DNA of 64,000 nucleotides from Mugil cephalus (taxonomy: Eukaryota > Chordata > Actinopteri > Mugiliformes > Mugilidae), in NCBI RefSeq assembly GCF_022458985.1, contig NC_061789.1, forward strand, positions 21,432,357-21,496,356, in the 5' to 3' direction. Positions within the stretch are counted from its first letter, which is position 1; each line of letters opens with the position of its first letter. The notes beneath the pieces are model-generated. The model was given only the letters and a program-made list of their open reading frames with translations. It did not search any database and was not told where the DNA came from. Both the position numbers and the translations under genes were made by a program. Below, one piece after another: positions 1-12,207 of the stretch.

Positions 1-149
1 ACACTTTCTAGGATTACTGTGAAGGCTGAGAGTACAAACTTATATAATAAATCGAAGAAAGGGGGGTTGGGAAGTCTTTGTGATGTTTAGAAGCATTATG
101 ACTTGATTTTCTAAAATTTCATACTAAAATAACATGAGATAGGTGATCC

Positions 150-212
<63 letters not shown>

Positions 213-752
213 AACTAGAAAAATAATAAATACAGCTCATTTAGACAAATACACAGATCATGTCAGAATTTATTGCTGGTTAAGAAGGGGGCAACAAGGA
301 TTTATTTCTACACGTCTATACATTGTAAGTATATGCAGTTTGCCAACCCACATAACATTAACCAGTCAGGTTATTGTAAGCATTTGTATTCCTTGTAAAA
401 ATCCGGCATCCTTCGCACAGCAGTATCATTCAGACTAATCAGGCAATGAAAAACAATCAGATATTAACGCAGGAGCAGCATTCTAAAAACTCTAATGTAT
501 TTGTTAATGTAACGGGCAAGGTTTTGTACACACACAAACATATACGTTAAAACATACAAGATTGTAAGTTATTTTCTCTTTCAGAATGTGGAAGCAGTGA
601 ATAATTGTTTTTATTAAGTTAATTGTGTATTTTCACACAGTTTAGCAGACATCACAATATTAGCTTCAGTTTTGGTCAGATATATAATATATACATAATA
701 TGTGGTGTGGGTTTAAGACTATAAAGTGTTCTACAAGTGGTTGTGAGATCAA
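1..752. other. Region downstream of fn3krp; microsatellite only
   Basis: No coding region is recognised here. It is AT-rich sequence lying 3' of the minus-strand fn3krp gene and contains a tetranucleotide repeat near 150-212. A TTTATT (AATAAA on the minus strand) near 610-615 lies about 140 bases beyond the fn3krp stop and is the best candidate for its polyadenylation signal. Confidence 0.6.
150..212. repeat. (ATCT)n microsatellite
   Basis: About 15 uninterrupted copies of the tetranucleotide ATCT. Such tracts often grow at the 3' end of fish LINEs, but no LINE body is recognisable beside this one. Confidence 0.95.
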
Positions 753-2476
753 TTATTTCAGTAGGTCCTTCATAATCCTTATTGAAGAGCCTCTGTAGCC
801 ACCACCAAAGTGATTCCAGTGATTCAAATAGTGGAAGAGTTGGTAAAGCTGGTTCCTTTTTTCAAATCCTGGTGCTTTGGGGATTTTTTCATGATAAGCA
901 GAGTAAAAAGAGCTGTTGAAGCCACCAAACATTCCAGCAATACCCAGCTCAAACTCTGAATGGCCGTAGAAAGAAGCAGGATCAAATATGATAGGGTCCT
1001 CGGCACACTCTGCCACATTGCCTCCCCACAAGTCTCCATGGAGGAGAGCAGGGACAATCTCTACATCTGTGAAAAACTGAGGGATCTTCAGCTGTAAATA
1101 CACAAGATGCACAATGCCCTGTTAGATCACAGACAGAATCATAAAGATTTTGAGTATTTAAATATTTTTTAAAATTTCTGATGCAGATAAGTGCACCTGT
1201 AGCTTAGCCCACAGTTCTCTGGCCTCCCTGTCCCCATATGATTGCTCCGCCATGTTAAGCTGGTGCTGTAGCCTCTGCTGGGAGTAAAACGTCACCCAGT
1301 CTTTCTGCCACTCATTTTCCTGTGTCAGTAAGAAAAAAAGAGAGGAGGAGAGGATTTGGAGACCCCACACTGAATTACAGCTTAGAAACTGCAATATAGT
1401 CTTACTTTGTACAAAGACATGTACATTTTTTTCTTTTTCTTACCAGTGGTAGATATCCACAGCAAGTTGTCACCCCAAAGCCAAAGTGTTCAACAACAGC
1501 CACATCTGACTGTCCAGCTCCTTTTCCTGCATGTTCAAATGCAAATAATTAATTAGCAAGTGACTCACTTATGATTTAGGAGACAAATGCTATGACAAAT
1601 GCTATTTACAATAGTAAGGGCAACATTAATATTTTAGGTGCATTCTATGAATATCCGTGTACTACAGCAAAGTTAAAGTGAATTACCCACTGTCTGCTTC
1701 TCTTTGTTTAACTTTTCCAACTGTCTCTTGTTGTAAAGATGCAGATCTGCCAGTTGCTCTCCAAGTAGCATTGAATACCTGCTCAATGGTTTTGAAGATT
1801 TTATTAGATTAGATTTTATTTAAAAAAAAAAAAAAAAAAAAAAAACAGAAGAAAAAAAGCCACACCCCTGCTACACTCTGCATTGATATTGATACAGACT
1901 CTTACTTGCTAAGTCCTTTCATGTCCAGATGCTCCATCACAAATACACATCCTCCTTTGTCGAGTTCAATCACCTTCACAGGCTTTGGGACTCTAACAGT
2001 TTCAGTCTTTATAATGGCTTCCAAACTGGCCATCTCCCCATCAAACATCAATTTGGCCTGAGGGAAAAAGTGTAATTGCACCTGTCTGCACAAGGGTCCA
2101 TGTTTACGGTAAAGTAAATAATAATAATAATAAAGAAATTGACTATTCCCTATTTCACAATATCAGCACAAAACTCATGTCTCTCAGAGTGTATAGCTAC
2201 TGAGACAAACCCCATTAACTGATGTCTGAAATGAGCACAAGTGGAAATTAACTAATCGAATGTCACTGCAAATAGAATTAAAAAATAACAAATAATGCAA
2301 AAATGAATACAATAAATAATAATAAGAATAATTACCTTGCTCTTGTGATTAATCTTCACAAACACTCTTCCTGAGTCAGTATCATAACTCTGGCCCTCGC
2401 TGATGCATCCACCTCCTGAGTGACCGGTCGACTTCAGCATGGTTGTCCCCAACTCTTTCTTTAACTTTGCTTCCAT
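753..2476 (-). CDS. fn3krp: Fructosamine-3-kinase family protein (FN3K/FN3KRP)
   Basis: ATP-dependent kinase that phosphorylates ketosamines on glycated proteins so that they decompose (deglycation), acting in the cytosol. Six coding exons on the minus strand: 2336-2476, 1906-2057, 1687-1778, 1444-1526, 1197-1319, 753-1091. All junctions are GT/AG and phases close to 309 aa, the length of human FN3K and FN3KRP. Family landmarks: [11 protein letters not shown] and [11 protein letters not shown] near the N-terminus (nucleotide-binding region), [19 protein letters not shown], the catalytic HGDLWGGN, and [20 protein letters not shown] carrying the metal-binding Asp. Single residues match FN3K in some places and FN3KRP in others, so orthology to one of the two is unsettled; the symbol is provisional. 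The start is the first ATG of exon 1, and it lies head-to-head with arl16. Confidence 0.93.
1822..1845. repeat. Poly(A) tract in fn3krp intron 2
   Basis: A run of about 24 A on the plus strand in the intron between fn3krp coding exons 2 and 3. It lies within AT-rich sequence and no SINE or LINE body is recognised beside it. Confidence 0.8.
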
Positions 2477-2791
2477 AGTTAGCTTCTCGTATGCCTATTA
2501 TAGTAGAAATATGTGGACCTTGCACCAACAGCGCTTTGCAAATGGACTTCCAGAAATTCGAGGGGCGTTTTTGGTCTGTCAGGGGTGGTGAGAGTGTTTT
2601 CCTTCCGCCAAGGATAAAGGTTGAACGCTAACCAATCAAACAAAAAGTCTGCCATGATTGATTTCTCCTTTGCCCTATTCAAACGACAGCCGCGACCACG
2701 TGACCGTCGTCATGGTGCCAAGTGAGGCTACATCATCCACATCGGCTACATGCTATCACTGGCTTCGCTATGCTTCTGTCGGAAAAAAGAA
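2477..2791. promoter_or_regulatory. Shared divergent promoter of fn3krp and arl16
   Basis: Only about 315 bases separate the two start codons, which point away from each other, so both genes probably share a TATA-less bidirectional promoter. It contains CACGTGAC at 2697-2704, an E-box of the USF/TFE3 type. The promoter role is inferred from layout; only the motif is seen directly. Confidence 0.6.
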
Positions 2792-4400
2792 ATGAGCTGC
2801 AAAGAAGTGTGTTTACTTCTTGGAGCGACTGGGGTCGGAAAGACATTGTTGCTCAAACGTCTACAAAATATCCTTTGCGGCCACGTGAATCGTTTGAACT
2901 AGACCTAGAAAACAACTAAACAGTACTGGGTAGATTAGCTAGCTAGCTCATTTAGCCCGTCCAGCTAGGTTAGTGGCAGAAACTGTCAAGCTTCTTAGAA
3001 CCTGAGCTACTACTAATGACAAGGCAGGCTGGTTAAAGTATTTCAGAAGCTGCTTATCTATTGCCATTTCCACGCACAAGAGGAAATAGTCTGATAGCTT
3101 ATAGAAAACCAACAGTAATTCAAATAACCACATGCCATAACCAAGGCATGGGGAAGAGTATCCCTGGACGCACAACACCTCAAACTTTGATTGGCTATAC
3201 AGCGGCAGAAGACTACACTGACTGTCATTCCTGCATGCTGAGATTAAGAAACCGAGGCTTCAGATTTCAGGGGTCTGCTCCGATGTGTTTTGATTTGTGT
3301 TTTGGCATTTTAGACGTACAACATGAAAGTGGATCTGTCCTGTGTTGTATCAATGCTGTTGGTTGAGTAATGGTCTGGGGGATATTTTCATGGCAGACTT
3401 TGGGTCCCTCAGTAATAATGGAGTGTTATTTACCTGACAACATCTTACCTGAGTGTTGTTGCTGACCATTCCCATCCCTTTACTGATCCCCATTGGGGAA
3501 ATTCAAAAATGACAGTAACATTTCTATCTTCTGTTTGGTCTTTAAAGCTGTTAAGTTAAATGCCCCAGCACTGCTCCCTGTGGATATCTTCCTTAACAGA
3601 TTTCATTTACAGCTCGGCGTGTATGGTTTAGGTGAACTGGGGACACCGCTCTCAACTCTCCCCACAGTAATTAGTCATGGAAGGGGCTTTTCATGTGAAA
3701 TTTACAGGCTCAGTTTTGATGTTGCACTTGTAACTTCTCCATCTGTTCTGCAGGTAGGGACAAATCTGATCGACCTGACACTGAAAAAGAAGAAGGTGAC
3801 AGTGAGGGAGCTGGGAGGCTGCATGGGTCCTATATGGCCCAGTTACTTTCAAGACTGCTCCTCTGTCATCGTAAGGCATTAGTATATATATTGCATCCAT
3901 TTTCATTATTTGGGAGATCATTACATTTAACATTGGAATTATTTGACTAACTCTGTTTTTCTCTTTTTTTTCATAGTTCATGGTGGATTCTGCCAACATG
4001 GCCCAGATATCCTGCTCGTGTGTTCAGCTGCTGTCAATACTCTCTGCTGAGCCTCTGCGCAATGCATCGGTGCTTATTCTCTTCAACAAGAGGTGACACT
4101 TTTGAAACCCACATCACTCTCAGCAAAACATTTGCAAGGTGTTACTCAGCGAGTTCAGCACAAGATGTATCATGATCCCAGTTTTTATCGTGGTGTGTTT
4201 TCTGATTTCTGTGCTTCATTTCAAACTTTTCCAGGGACATACCTTGCATTATGAGCCTTGTTGAGATGAAATCACTATTCAGGCTGGAGGACATTGTTGC
4301 ATCTGCCACTCAGCCAGTTACAACACTGGAGCTCAGTGCCCTCTCTGGACAGGGTCTTCGAGAGGTGTTGGGCTGGCTGGAGTCCGCCACAGTAAAGTGA
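2792..4400 (+). CDS. arl16: ADP-ribosylation factor-like GTPase 16
   Basis: Small atypical ARF-like GTPase. Five coding exons: 2792-2884, 3613-3666, 3754-3870, 3977-4092, 4235-4400, giving 181 aa (human 197). Exon 1 gives the P-loop GATGVGKT after a short MSCKEVCLLL start. Exon 3 gives VGTNLIDLTL and RELGGCMGPIW, where most Ras-like proteins have a canonical DxxG; RELGG is normal for ARL16. Exon 4 gives FMVDSA and LILFNKRD (NKxD, guanine specificity), and exon 5 gives LELSALSGQGL. Exon 2 is small and the exon 1 donor (CAC|GTGAAT) is the least certain junction, though all phases close. AATAAA at 4764-4769 is a likely polyadenylation signal. In human this gene lies beside HGS; here it is paired with fn3krp. 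Confidence 0.9.
3030..3500 (+). mobile_element. Tc1/mariner transposase remnant in arl16 intron 1
   Basis: Short stretches read like a fish Tc1/mariner transposase: ITTCHNQGMGKSI near 3120, then an LRNRG stretch near 3245, then VMVWGIFSWQTLGPS near 3370-3410 and PECCC near 3450. The reading frame is interrupted and the piece is cut off before the C-terminal catalytic part. Terminal inverted repeats are not recognisable, so it is an old fragment in an intron. Confidence 0.7.
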
Positions 4401-5636
4401 CATACATTTGTTTCTAATATAATGATACTCCAAAACTCAGAATAATGTTTTCAAGCCTTTCTCCAGGCGACATCAGTATTCTCAGTTTAGGAATATAGAC
4501 TTTACTGTTTTTAGAGGATCTACAATAATGTCATGTCGTAATGTATAAATGGGCACAAATTCTGTTAATGCAAAAGATGTATATGCATGATATGGAAGGA
4601 TGGATTGTATGACAGACCATTTCAACATTTTTAACACTTTTAATAATTAAATTATTAACAGACGCAGAGTGAATGCCTGTATGTGATCAGAGGACATGGT
4701 TTCATGCTGTCGGAGTTTTGCTACTCTGTGTACACACATGTTAACAGCTCTTAAAATGTAAGAAATAAAGAAGAGCTCGGCTTGTCAGTCACTGTGATTA
4801 CACTGATTTATTACCAGCAGGGGGCGTACACTGCATAATAAATACTTCAACTGTTACTGGTTGTGCGCCTGCATTGTGAGGATTTCATATAAATTGTATT
4901 TATACTGTGGGAAATGAGAAAATGCAAAATGATAAATCCAGCTGAAGAATGAAACCGTGTTATAACTGATCCCATATAACTGATGAGAGCCAGTGGTTCA
5001 CAAGCAATGAATAAAACTCAAGTTTATACGTTTTCTAAAGTCAACTTGCTTATCATGAATTCTAAGCAGTCTTCTCATATATAATTCTCACTATAATTTC
5101 ATTCAGCTTTTACCTTTACTGTACTAAAATGTATACACTGATATTTCTCTGTGATCTGATAGAAGCTCCATTTGGTCAACACTGTAGATGTAATAACATT
5201 TCTGGCAAAACTTTCTATTCAAGAACCAGAGGAAGCAGTATTTCTGTCAAATCACACCTTTTCCTGATACTTACAGCTAAGTTTATTGACAACATTATCA
5301 AACTATGCTGTATGTGTAGCCAGGTGAGGGTAGGTTGTGGCCTTTTAATAACTCTTACATGATGCTAATACTACTAGATAAAAATGTTATCTCTTGTATA
5401 CTCTGTTACTGCATTCACTTGAAGAAAAGCATTTTTTGGTGTTGCAAGGGGAGCAGATCCAGCTTGAACATATCTAAGTGTTACTGTACTATACAACAAT
5501 ATAAAAACTAAGAAGAGGTTTTTCACTTATATCTTGGGGCAGCACTTTGGCCTGCAGTTAGTGATTCGTTTTTCAAGAGCATAACCTAATGGCATTCCAC
5601 CCTTTTGTAAGATATTCTCTCCAGTTTAGCTGATCC
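4401..5636. other. Convergent intergenic region between arl16 and epn3
   Basis: No gene is recognised. The first part is the arl16 3' UTR. A CTCF-like core lies at 4813-4826. A TTTATT at 5282-5287 may be the epn3 polyadenylation signal on the minus strand. Confidence 0.55.
4813..4826 (+). promoter_or_regulatory. CTCF-like core motif
   Basis: ACCAGCAGGGGGCG matches the core of the vertebrate CTCF consensus. It lies between the convergent 3' ends of arl16 and epn3. Binding is not shown by sequence alone. Confidence 0.35.
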
Positions 5637-8600
5637 TCATAAGAAAGGGTTCTGACTGATCTGTGCATCTTGTGATCCATCAGTACTGGCTGAAGAGAAG
5701 GGCAACAAGGGTTCAGGGAGTTTCCCAGGGAGGTCCAGGCCAGGCTGGGTGGGATGGGTAAATGACGAAGGGAGGCTGGCACCCTGATGGTTCATGGGTA
5801 GGGGCAAGGAGGCGCTGTATGGAAGAGACGAAGCATGGGGAGCTGCAGAAGTGGAGCTCATTTGATTCAGACTGAGTTTTGACTGCTCAGCTTGGAATGG
5901 GTTGTTGGGTGAAGGAGCACTCAGCCCTACAGAGAAAAGGAAATTAGAGAAGAGTACTAGGTTTACTTTAACACATACCATTTTAATACTGAGTAATAGA
6001 GTTGCAAGCAGAAACTGTTCCTGAAATGCCTAAGTGTCCTTGAGCAAGACTCTGAACCCCCAGTTGCTCCCAGTGCAACTGGCACTGGTGTGTGAATGTG
6101 TGTGTGCCTGTGTGAGCGAATGGGTGGATGTGTCTCTGACTGCTTTGAGTTCCTTTGAGTAGGTAGAAAAGCGCTATATAAAAGCAAGACCATTTACCAT
6201 TTACAGAACAGTTGGCAAGTAAAATACAATTCCTATTTACAAACTATCTCATTACAAAATGAGACCAACCACAGTTATACTACAATAGATACCTGATAAA
6301 AATGGATTCCTGGCCTTGGGTGGAGGGTTAGCTGGGATCAAACTGTCAAAGTTCACCAAGGAAGCTGCAGTGGGGCCCAGGAAGGCCTCAGGTGTCCGGC
6401 ACGTACGAGGACTAGGGGCAGCAAGACTTTCTCCAAGACGGGACAAGTCAAAGAGCTCAGGACTGCCCTCCCCCCGGCCATTGAGATTTACCTGACCGCC
6501 ATCCATGGCTTCATCAAAGAGATCGCCATCTACCAGCAGAAAAAAAGAGGAAGACAACAATGTAAACACGGAGGATGCACAAAGGCAGATGAAATAAAAT
6601 AACGTGTTGCTTACCTGAGGGACTTCCAGTTCGCGAAGAAGGTCTTTCTGATGAGGCTGAGAATGGACCTGCTCCAGAGGAGGCTGTAAACATTCCAAAA
6701 TCTCGTATAATAATACCGTCAAACTATAAACGTTTGTTCAAAAATTTATGTGGCTTTGTGTGCATGCTGACCTGTGTTTGCAGGGAAAGCCCATACTCGG
6801 CCTGCAGGGTTGAGGTTGGAGGCATTTGTTGGTGCATCCCAGGGATTGGCTGGGGGCTCCCACGGTGGAGGAGGACTGTTGGAAGGTGGTGGTACCATCC
6901 AGGGAGAATCTGCTCTTGGGATATTGGCACTGCTTTCTGCTTTAAATTAAAGACAGATGTGTGTGTTAGTATGTGAAAATTACACAAAGTTAACTGTAGG
7001 CTTTTCATTCAATCAGATTACTATATGATTCTTTTAGTAAAAAATGACAGTATGAAGTGATTTTACGAGCAGCTATTTTGAGATTGTTCCCAACTCTAAT
7101 AATCTAACATAATATGTTACAAATCTTTTACAACTCACTACTTAAACAGTGCTGCTTTAGTCACGGTAAAATAACTCAAAGCTCACCAAGGGAGTCCCAG
7201 GGGTCTGTACCCACAGCACCAGCACCTGCCTGGTGTGGCACATTATTCCAGCGCTGATCACTCGGAGCTGGATCTGAGGGCACGGCAAAGACATCTACCA
7301 AGTCCATGAAGGCTGTCTGATCACATAAACAAGACAGAGTGGTCTGAATTAGATTAGTATACTTTCAAAACTCGATTTAATTAACTTGTTGAAAATCAAA
7401 CATGTCCTTATAGTTATAGTTTGATTTTGACCCTTGGTCAATAAAAACATCATCGATTATTACTTATTTCATCACCCCAGTGAGATATTTCATACCCCAA
7501 TATTTCATACCCCGCCTTTAGGCTCCATTTCACGTTTGCTCTCCTCCAGCGCTTTTTGGAGCAGCGACTCATCTCCTTGGCGACTGAGTTGCTCCTGTCG
7601 ACACATACAGGCAGATGGACGTCTTTGGGCAAAATTCACATACTGGCACATCATACTATATTAATGACTCAGCGACAGCACACAGGAACAATAGATACAT
7701 TGTATTTTTCCTAGACAACATATAAGAAACTTCTAGATTGTGCCAGTTTGTTGTACCAGAATTTTCTCTGGTGAAAGAGAGGGGAGAGCAGAGCTTCCCT
7801 GTGACAGAGCAGTTCTTTTGTGCTACAGCAGCATAAAAGAGTAGCATAGAGCGAGAGAAGAAAACAAGGGATAGAGGAGACAAAGAGACAGTGGGGGGAA
7901 CAAAGGCTGCAAAAATAGTGCAATAAAGTAACGTGTAATTACACAACTTTAAATACTGGCAAAATAAAGGAACCTGAAGGAGTGGAAATTAGTTAAATCT
8001 TTGATAATGACAAAAAAATATATATATAAATGTACCTGTATATTTACATAAGGTTTTAATGATCATGAGAAGGCTTAAGTATTGGCATATGCTTTTAGAA
8101 GTGATTCACATCAAAGTACAGTTCTGACCAAACTGCTCAGGAAAGCGATTTGAACCAGCATACAAAAATGTGAGTCGTGTGGTTATCTGCAGTTAACACA
8201 AGGAACTTAAATTAAATAAATAAAGCAAAGAATTCTCACTTTCAACAAGGTGCTTCAAAACTTGTGTTATTTCAATCAAACCACCACTCTCCAAGGTTAC
8301 TCTACACTGTAAAAAATATATATCAGCTGTGTTGGAGTGAAAAATCTACAATAAATTTACAGTACATTACTGTGAAAAATCAATTTTGCCAGCTACTTTT
8401 ACTTTCAATTTCATCATATAAAGCAGTTTAAGGTGATTTGCAGTGTAGACCTACTTGCTGGTGTTCCTCCTTGCTTAGGCTCAGGGCTAACTGTAGCTGC
8501 GTATCCTCATCCATATCCACGGTTGGAACAGGCGCTCGCTGGACTGGCTGTGAGAATGTTAACCAGAGTGAGATTGGAAATCAGTTTGTGATCATAAAAG

Positions 8601-11600
8601 TAGAAATAAAGCATGATCATCCTCTTAGTACATAGCATGCAATTCTACAGGCCTCCCAATCAGACTAAAGTGGCCAGTCCTTTTCCAGTCCTTGACACCA
8701 CACCAGAATGTCAGTGCCAGGTCAAGTGTTTGAGATATGTATTTCAAACATCTCAACCACAAGGAAAAATCTAAAGGTTAGTAAGACAAAAGCATGAAGC
8801 AACAATTTATTAATGTCTGGAAAACGTCCCATGTCCTTTTGTCATTTAAAAGTAAGTGATGGAGGTCAGAGTTCAAATCTATGAAGAGTAGTGAGTAGTA
8901 TATGCAGTTGTTTTCTCAGAAGGAAAAAGACTGGGCAGTGAGACGGGTTTTAGTGTAGAGAGGACCAGGAGATGTGCCATGGGGTAAAGGATGCAAAGGA
9001 AGACTCATTCCTGGTCCCAGCATACTTGCACCTTCTGGGCCTCCTCCTTGCTGAGATTCATAGCGATCTGGAGCTGGGTCTGTTCATCAATATCCACTGA
9101 GGGAGGTGGCTAGGGTCGGGCAGGAAGGATTAGGAAGAATAATCAAAGGGTAAGGTATAAGCATGCTTGATTGAGCTGAAGTGATTGATACAAAAAAGTA
9201 CATGTTGCTCTTAAGAAAAGAGTAATGCCAAGATCAAATATATGGATCTTATTTTTTCACCACAGTTGATTTGTCTGATTCCCGCATGGGCAACTGCTAT
9301 GCAGTATTCTAATAGTAGGTGAGGAAAAGTCTCAGAGGGGCACATCTGCCCTTGCCATTGAGACTGGGGCAGGCTGTGGATGCTTGGGAGCCGATCAATG
9401 CACACATCCTGTCTGGCTTCTCACTCTTTGGATTACAGCTTCCTCACACGTCACACAGACTCACACTGATTGGTCAAAGTGCCATTATTGATTACATCAA
9501 AGACAGAGTTGAAGGTATCACTTTCTGTTCTGGGAAATGGTGACCCAGAAGACGAACACAAACAGTAGCAGCACCTCACTAACATAACAAACAGTATTTG
9601 AAGCATGTGTGCCATTTACTACAGAATAATACAGTATATCAGCAGCAATGCAACTGAGAAGCCTCTTTCTGTCAGGCGCATGTGTTTGTAAGGATGAGAG
9701 GTTAGTGCTCAGCGTGTGTGTGCCTAAGTGTGTGTGCTGTCTGAGTTAGAGGCACCTTTTCACTTTCTTCTCGGCTCATAGCCAGGGCTAACTGCAGCTG
9801 CAGCTCCTCTTCTCCACTGGTTGTTGGTCGTGCTTGTTCTAGGTCTGGAGCAAGTTGAGGAGAGGAAGAAGAGGCTGCAGGGACACATAAAGAGCAGAGG
9901 GGAGTGGGTTTAAGAGATGAATGAGGAGCAATAGGATGGAGAAACACTGACAGATGGAGGGGGAGAAGACGATGGAAAAGAATGAAAACAACACTCGAGG
10001 CTGGTTTTTGAGGTCAGGAAAGAGTTGGCACTGTTTTTGCATGTTAATTTTCCATTGCCTGTTGTTTAGGGCCTTTGCTGGCATGACTTGCCACAGTCTT
10101 CCTAACTCTGCCTTCACTGAGAACAATGGTGCAGCTGTGTGGAGAGCAGGGCTGGTAGTGGGGGAGAGGAATGGACGGATTGGATTGGGGCCCACCTTAT
10201 TACTCCAAATGCTCTGGGTAGGTTGCAGGTCCAGATTTGGGGGAGGGGTTGTGGTTGTGGGCTGGCAGTATATCAGTCTGGGCTCTAGGTTGTGGGTCAG
10301 ACAGCTAAAAGAAGTTAGCAGGTTACACGTTGGCATGGTCAAGTGTTAGAAACCAATCACTTCCACCGTGGTGCCACTCAATATCCCCTGTCTGTGCTGG
10401 AGTACTAGCTAGTAGTGGAGTACTAGTAATTAGCAACTTCAAAACTTCGACCCCCACCCATGCCATTCATCAGTATTTTCTCTAACTATCCACATGCTCC
10501 AGTGTCGTGGAATTGCTTCCCTTTTTACCTGAAACTAAACCAAAGCACACTTCTAAAGAACTGTATGTCAAGAGAATTTTAAAGATTATTATTCCATCCA
10601 GGCAAATTCCATATGATTTCTGGAATGGATATTGTTACGATTATCCAGCATTTAGTGTCTAAACCATATTAATTGGCATCACTAAATCACAGGCCCAAAG
10701 CTCAGAAATAGTAACATGCCACATGTTTCCACTGGCACTCATTCAAAGCATAGACGTAACACTGTATCCATCGCATGAAAACTATATTTGAGTAGTGGTA
10801 ATAAAACACTTGGATGGCATCTACGGTATGTTTGTCTTTCCTTCATTAATCAAGTGACAGGCATCAAAGTATAAAAGAGTAACTGGTTCGTTCATGGAAC
10901 CACAGCTCTGCTACTGTCTAACACCCTTAATAGACACCATGTACCACACATACAACACAAATGCCAAAATGTATGGTACACAACAGTCACACCACATTTA
11001 CAAATGATAAACAGCTGGGTTTTTACACAATGTGTTTTCCAGTTGGAGCCATTTCCTGTAGCTGATGAATCAGTGATATCAAGATTTGTGCAGTAAAATA
11101 ACACACAGTAAACCTGGAATCTGTTAGTGGTTTCATACTAGAGTTAGACCTGCACAAACAGGGCCTCCTGTCCTTTGTAAATCCAGTTTTGCTGACTTGG
11201 CTGTAAAGGAGAATGAAAGGAATGCAGATGTCCAACCATCTGAAAATAGAAAACTGAAAGACTTTCAGTTGTAACACAAGGAACCAGCACTCGACTAAAA
11301 CTGATAAAGGCTTTGTGTGTCCTGCATGTATTAATATAGACCATATGGTTGTAAGAAGACATAAGTGGGGACTAGTGTATTGGAAAATGGAGAGAGAAGA
11401 AATACATTAATGGCAATTTCTAGTTTTCTGTCATTGATTGGAAAAAATGAGGTGACCACATTTTCATCATCCATAATATTCCATTTCAAATGATAAACTT
11501 GTAACCAAATAAATGTCTAAACTGTCGATCACCTATACAGTCACAACAAATGGCAAGTTACATGTCATGTGTACTTGTAGCAGCTAAAGTAATATTAGCT

Positions 11601-12207
11601 GCCTCTACTACTCACAGCGGAAAGAGGATGGTGAGCCTGTGCACCTACTGAAGTCATCCCCATAGACTCCTGCTGAACTGGTAGTGTGGCGTCCTGGGTA
11701 TGGAGGAGGCATTGATCCAGAGCCTAAGCTGCTAGTGACCCCCGCCATGCGTGTCTTGGTCTTCAGTGCCTGGCTTCTCTCTTTCTTCAGTTTTTCCTCA
11801 TCCTTCAACAGAGCCACCAATTGTTTTGCCTTCTCTCGGACATTAACACCTTGGTCACGTCCATCTCTGTCTATGTACTGGAAGTCCCTCAGAGTCTGAA
11901 TGGTGTATATATTCTCTCTGCACTCCTTGGCCACACGTTCGGATCCAGTTTTGATCAGGTAGTCCAGTAGGGTGAGTGCCTTGTAAACATGTCGCCAGTT
12001 TTTACCGTGATCGTTGAGCCTCTTCCAGATCATACCCATAACTTCGGCGAATGCCACTACATTGAAGGTCAGGTCTGCAATTTCAGACATGAGGGAGCTG
12101 GGTGGTCCCCAGTGATCATTGGAGGTGGCCTCTCGGACCTTGATCTCAGCCTCTGTGTAGTTGTTGACCATGTTTTTCATCTGGCGGCGGAGCGACGAGG
12201 TCTGCAT
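5637..12207 (-). CDS. epn3: Epsin-3 (endocytic clathrin adaptor)
   Basis: Epsins bend membranes at clathrin-coated pits and recruit ubiquitinated cargo. Ten coding exons: 11616-12207, 9756-9874, 9032-9109, 8455-8547, 7511-7594, 7187-7316, 6772-6936, 6615-6683, 6293-6529, 5637-5926; phases close to 618 aa (human EPN3 632). Exon 1 encodes a full ENTH domain (MQTSSLRRQMKNMVNNYTEAE, with REATSND, WRHVYKAL, FQYIDRDG). Exons 2-4 each give a ubiquitin-interacting motif: EEELQLQLALAMS, TQLQIAMNLSKEE, TQLQLALSLSKEE. Later exons carry DPW-like motifs (DPWDS, SPWM, NPWD), a clathrin-box-like ELFDL, and three NPF motifs for EH-domain partners, the last at the C-terminus (QNPFL). CRTPEAFLGP and GLSAPSPNNPF resemble EPN3 more than EPN2, and rsad1 is nearby as in human. 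Start is the ENTH ATG. Confidence 0.93.
6015..6205 (+). repeat. Teleost interspersed repeat in epn3 intron
   Basis: The stretch from CCTAAGTGTCCTTGAGCAAG to AAAAGCGCTATATAAAAGCA belongs to a repeat very common in teleost genomes. Its class is not clear to me. It lies between the last two coding exons of epn3. Confidence 0.6.
9875..11615 (-). other. Large intron 1 of epn3, nothing else recognised
   Basis: This 1.7 kb interval separates the ENTH exon from the first UIM exon. It has a purine-rich stretch near 9940-10000 and a G-rich stretch near 10220-10260. I see no conserved coding exon, RNA gene or repeat body. Confidence 0.6.

Noticed and set aside
2479-2682. 67-codon minus-strand frame beside fn3krp
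   Set aside because: It sits in the shared promoter and leader region, out of register with fn3krp, with no family match.
3061-3366. Plus-strand open frame of 101 codons
   Set aside because: It lies in arl16 intron 1 and overlaps the Tc1/mariner remnant; it is transposon debris, not a host gene.
9839-10349. Overlapping open frames of 131 and 167 codons on both strands
   Set aside because: They mirror each other over a G/C-skewed purine-rich part of epn3 intron 1 and show no family similarity.
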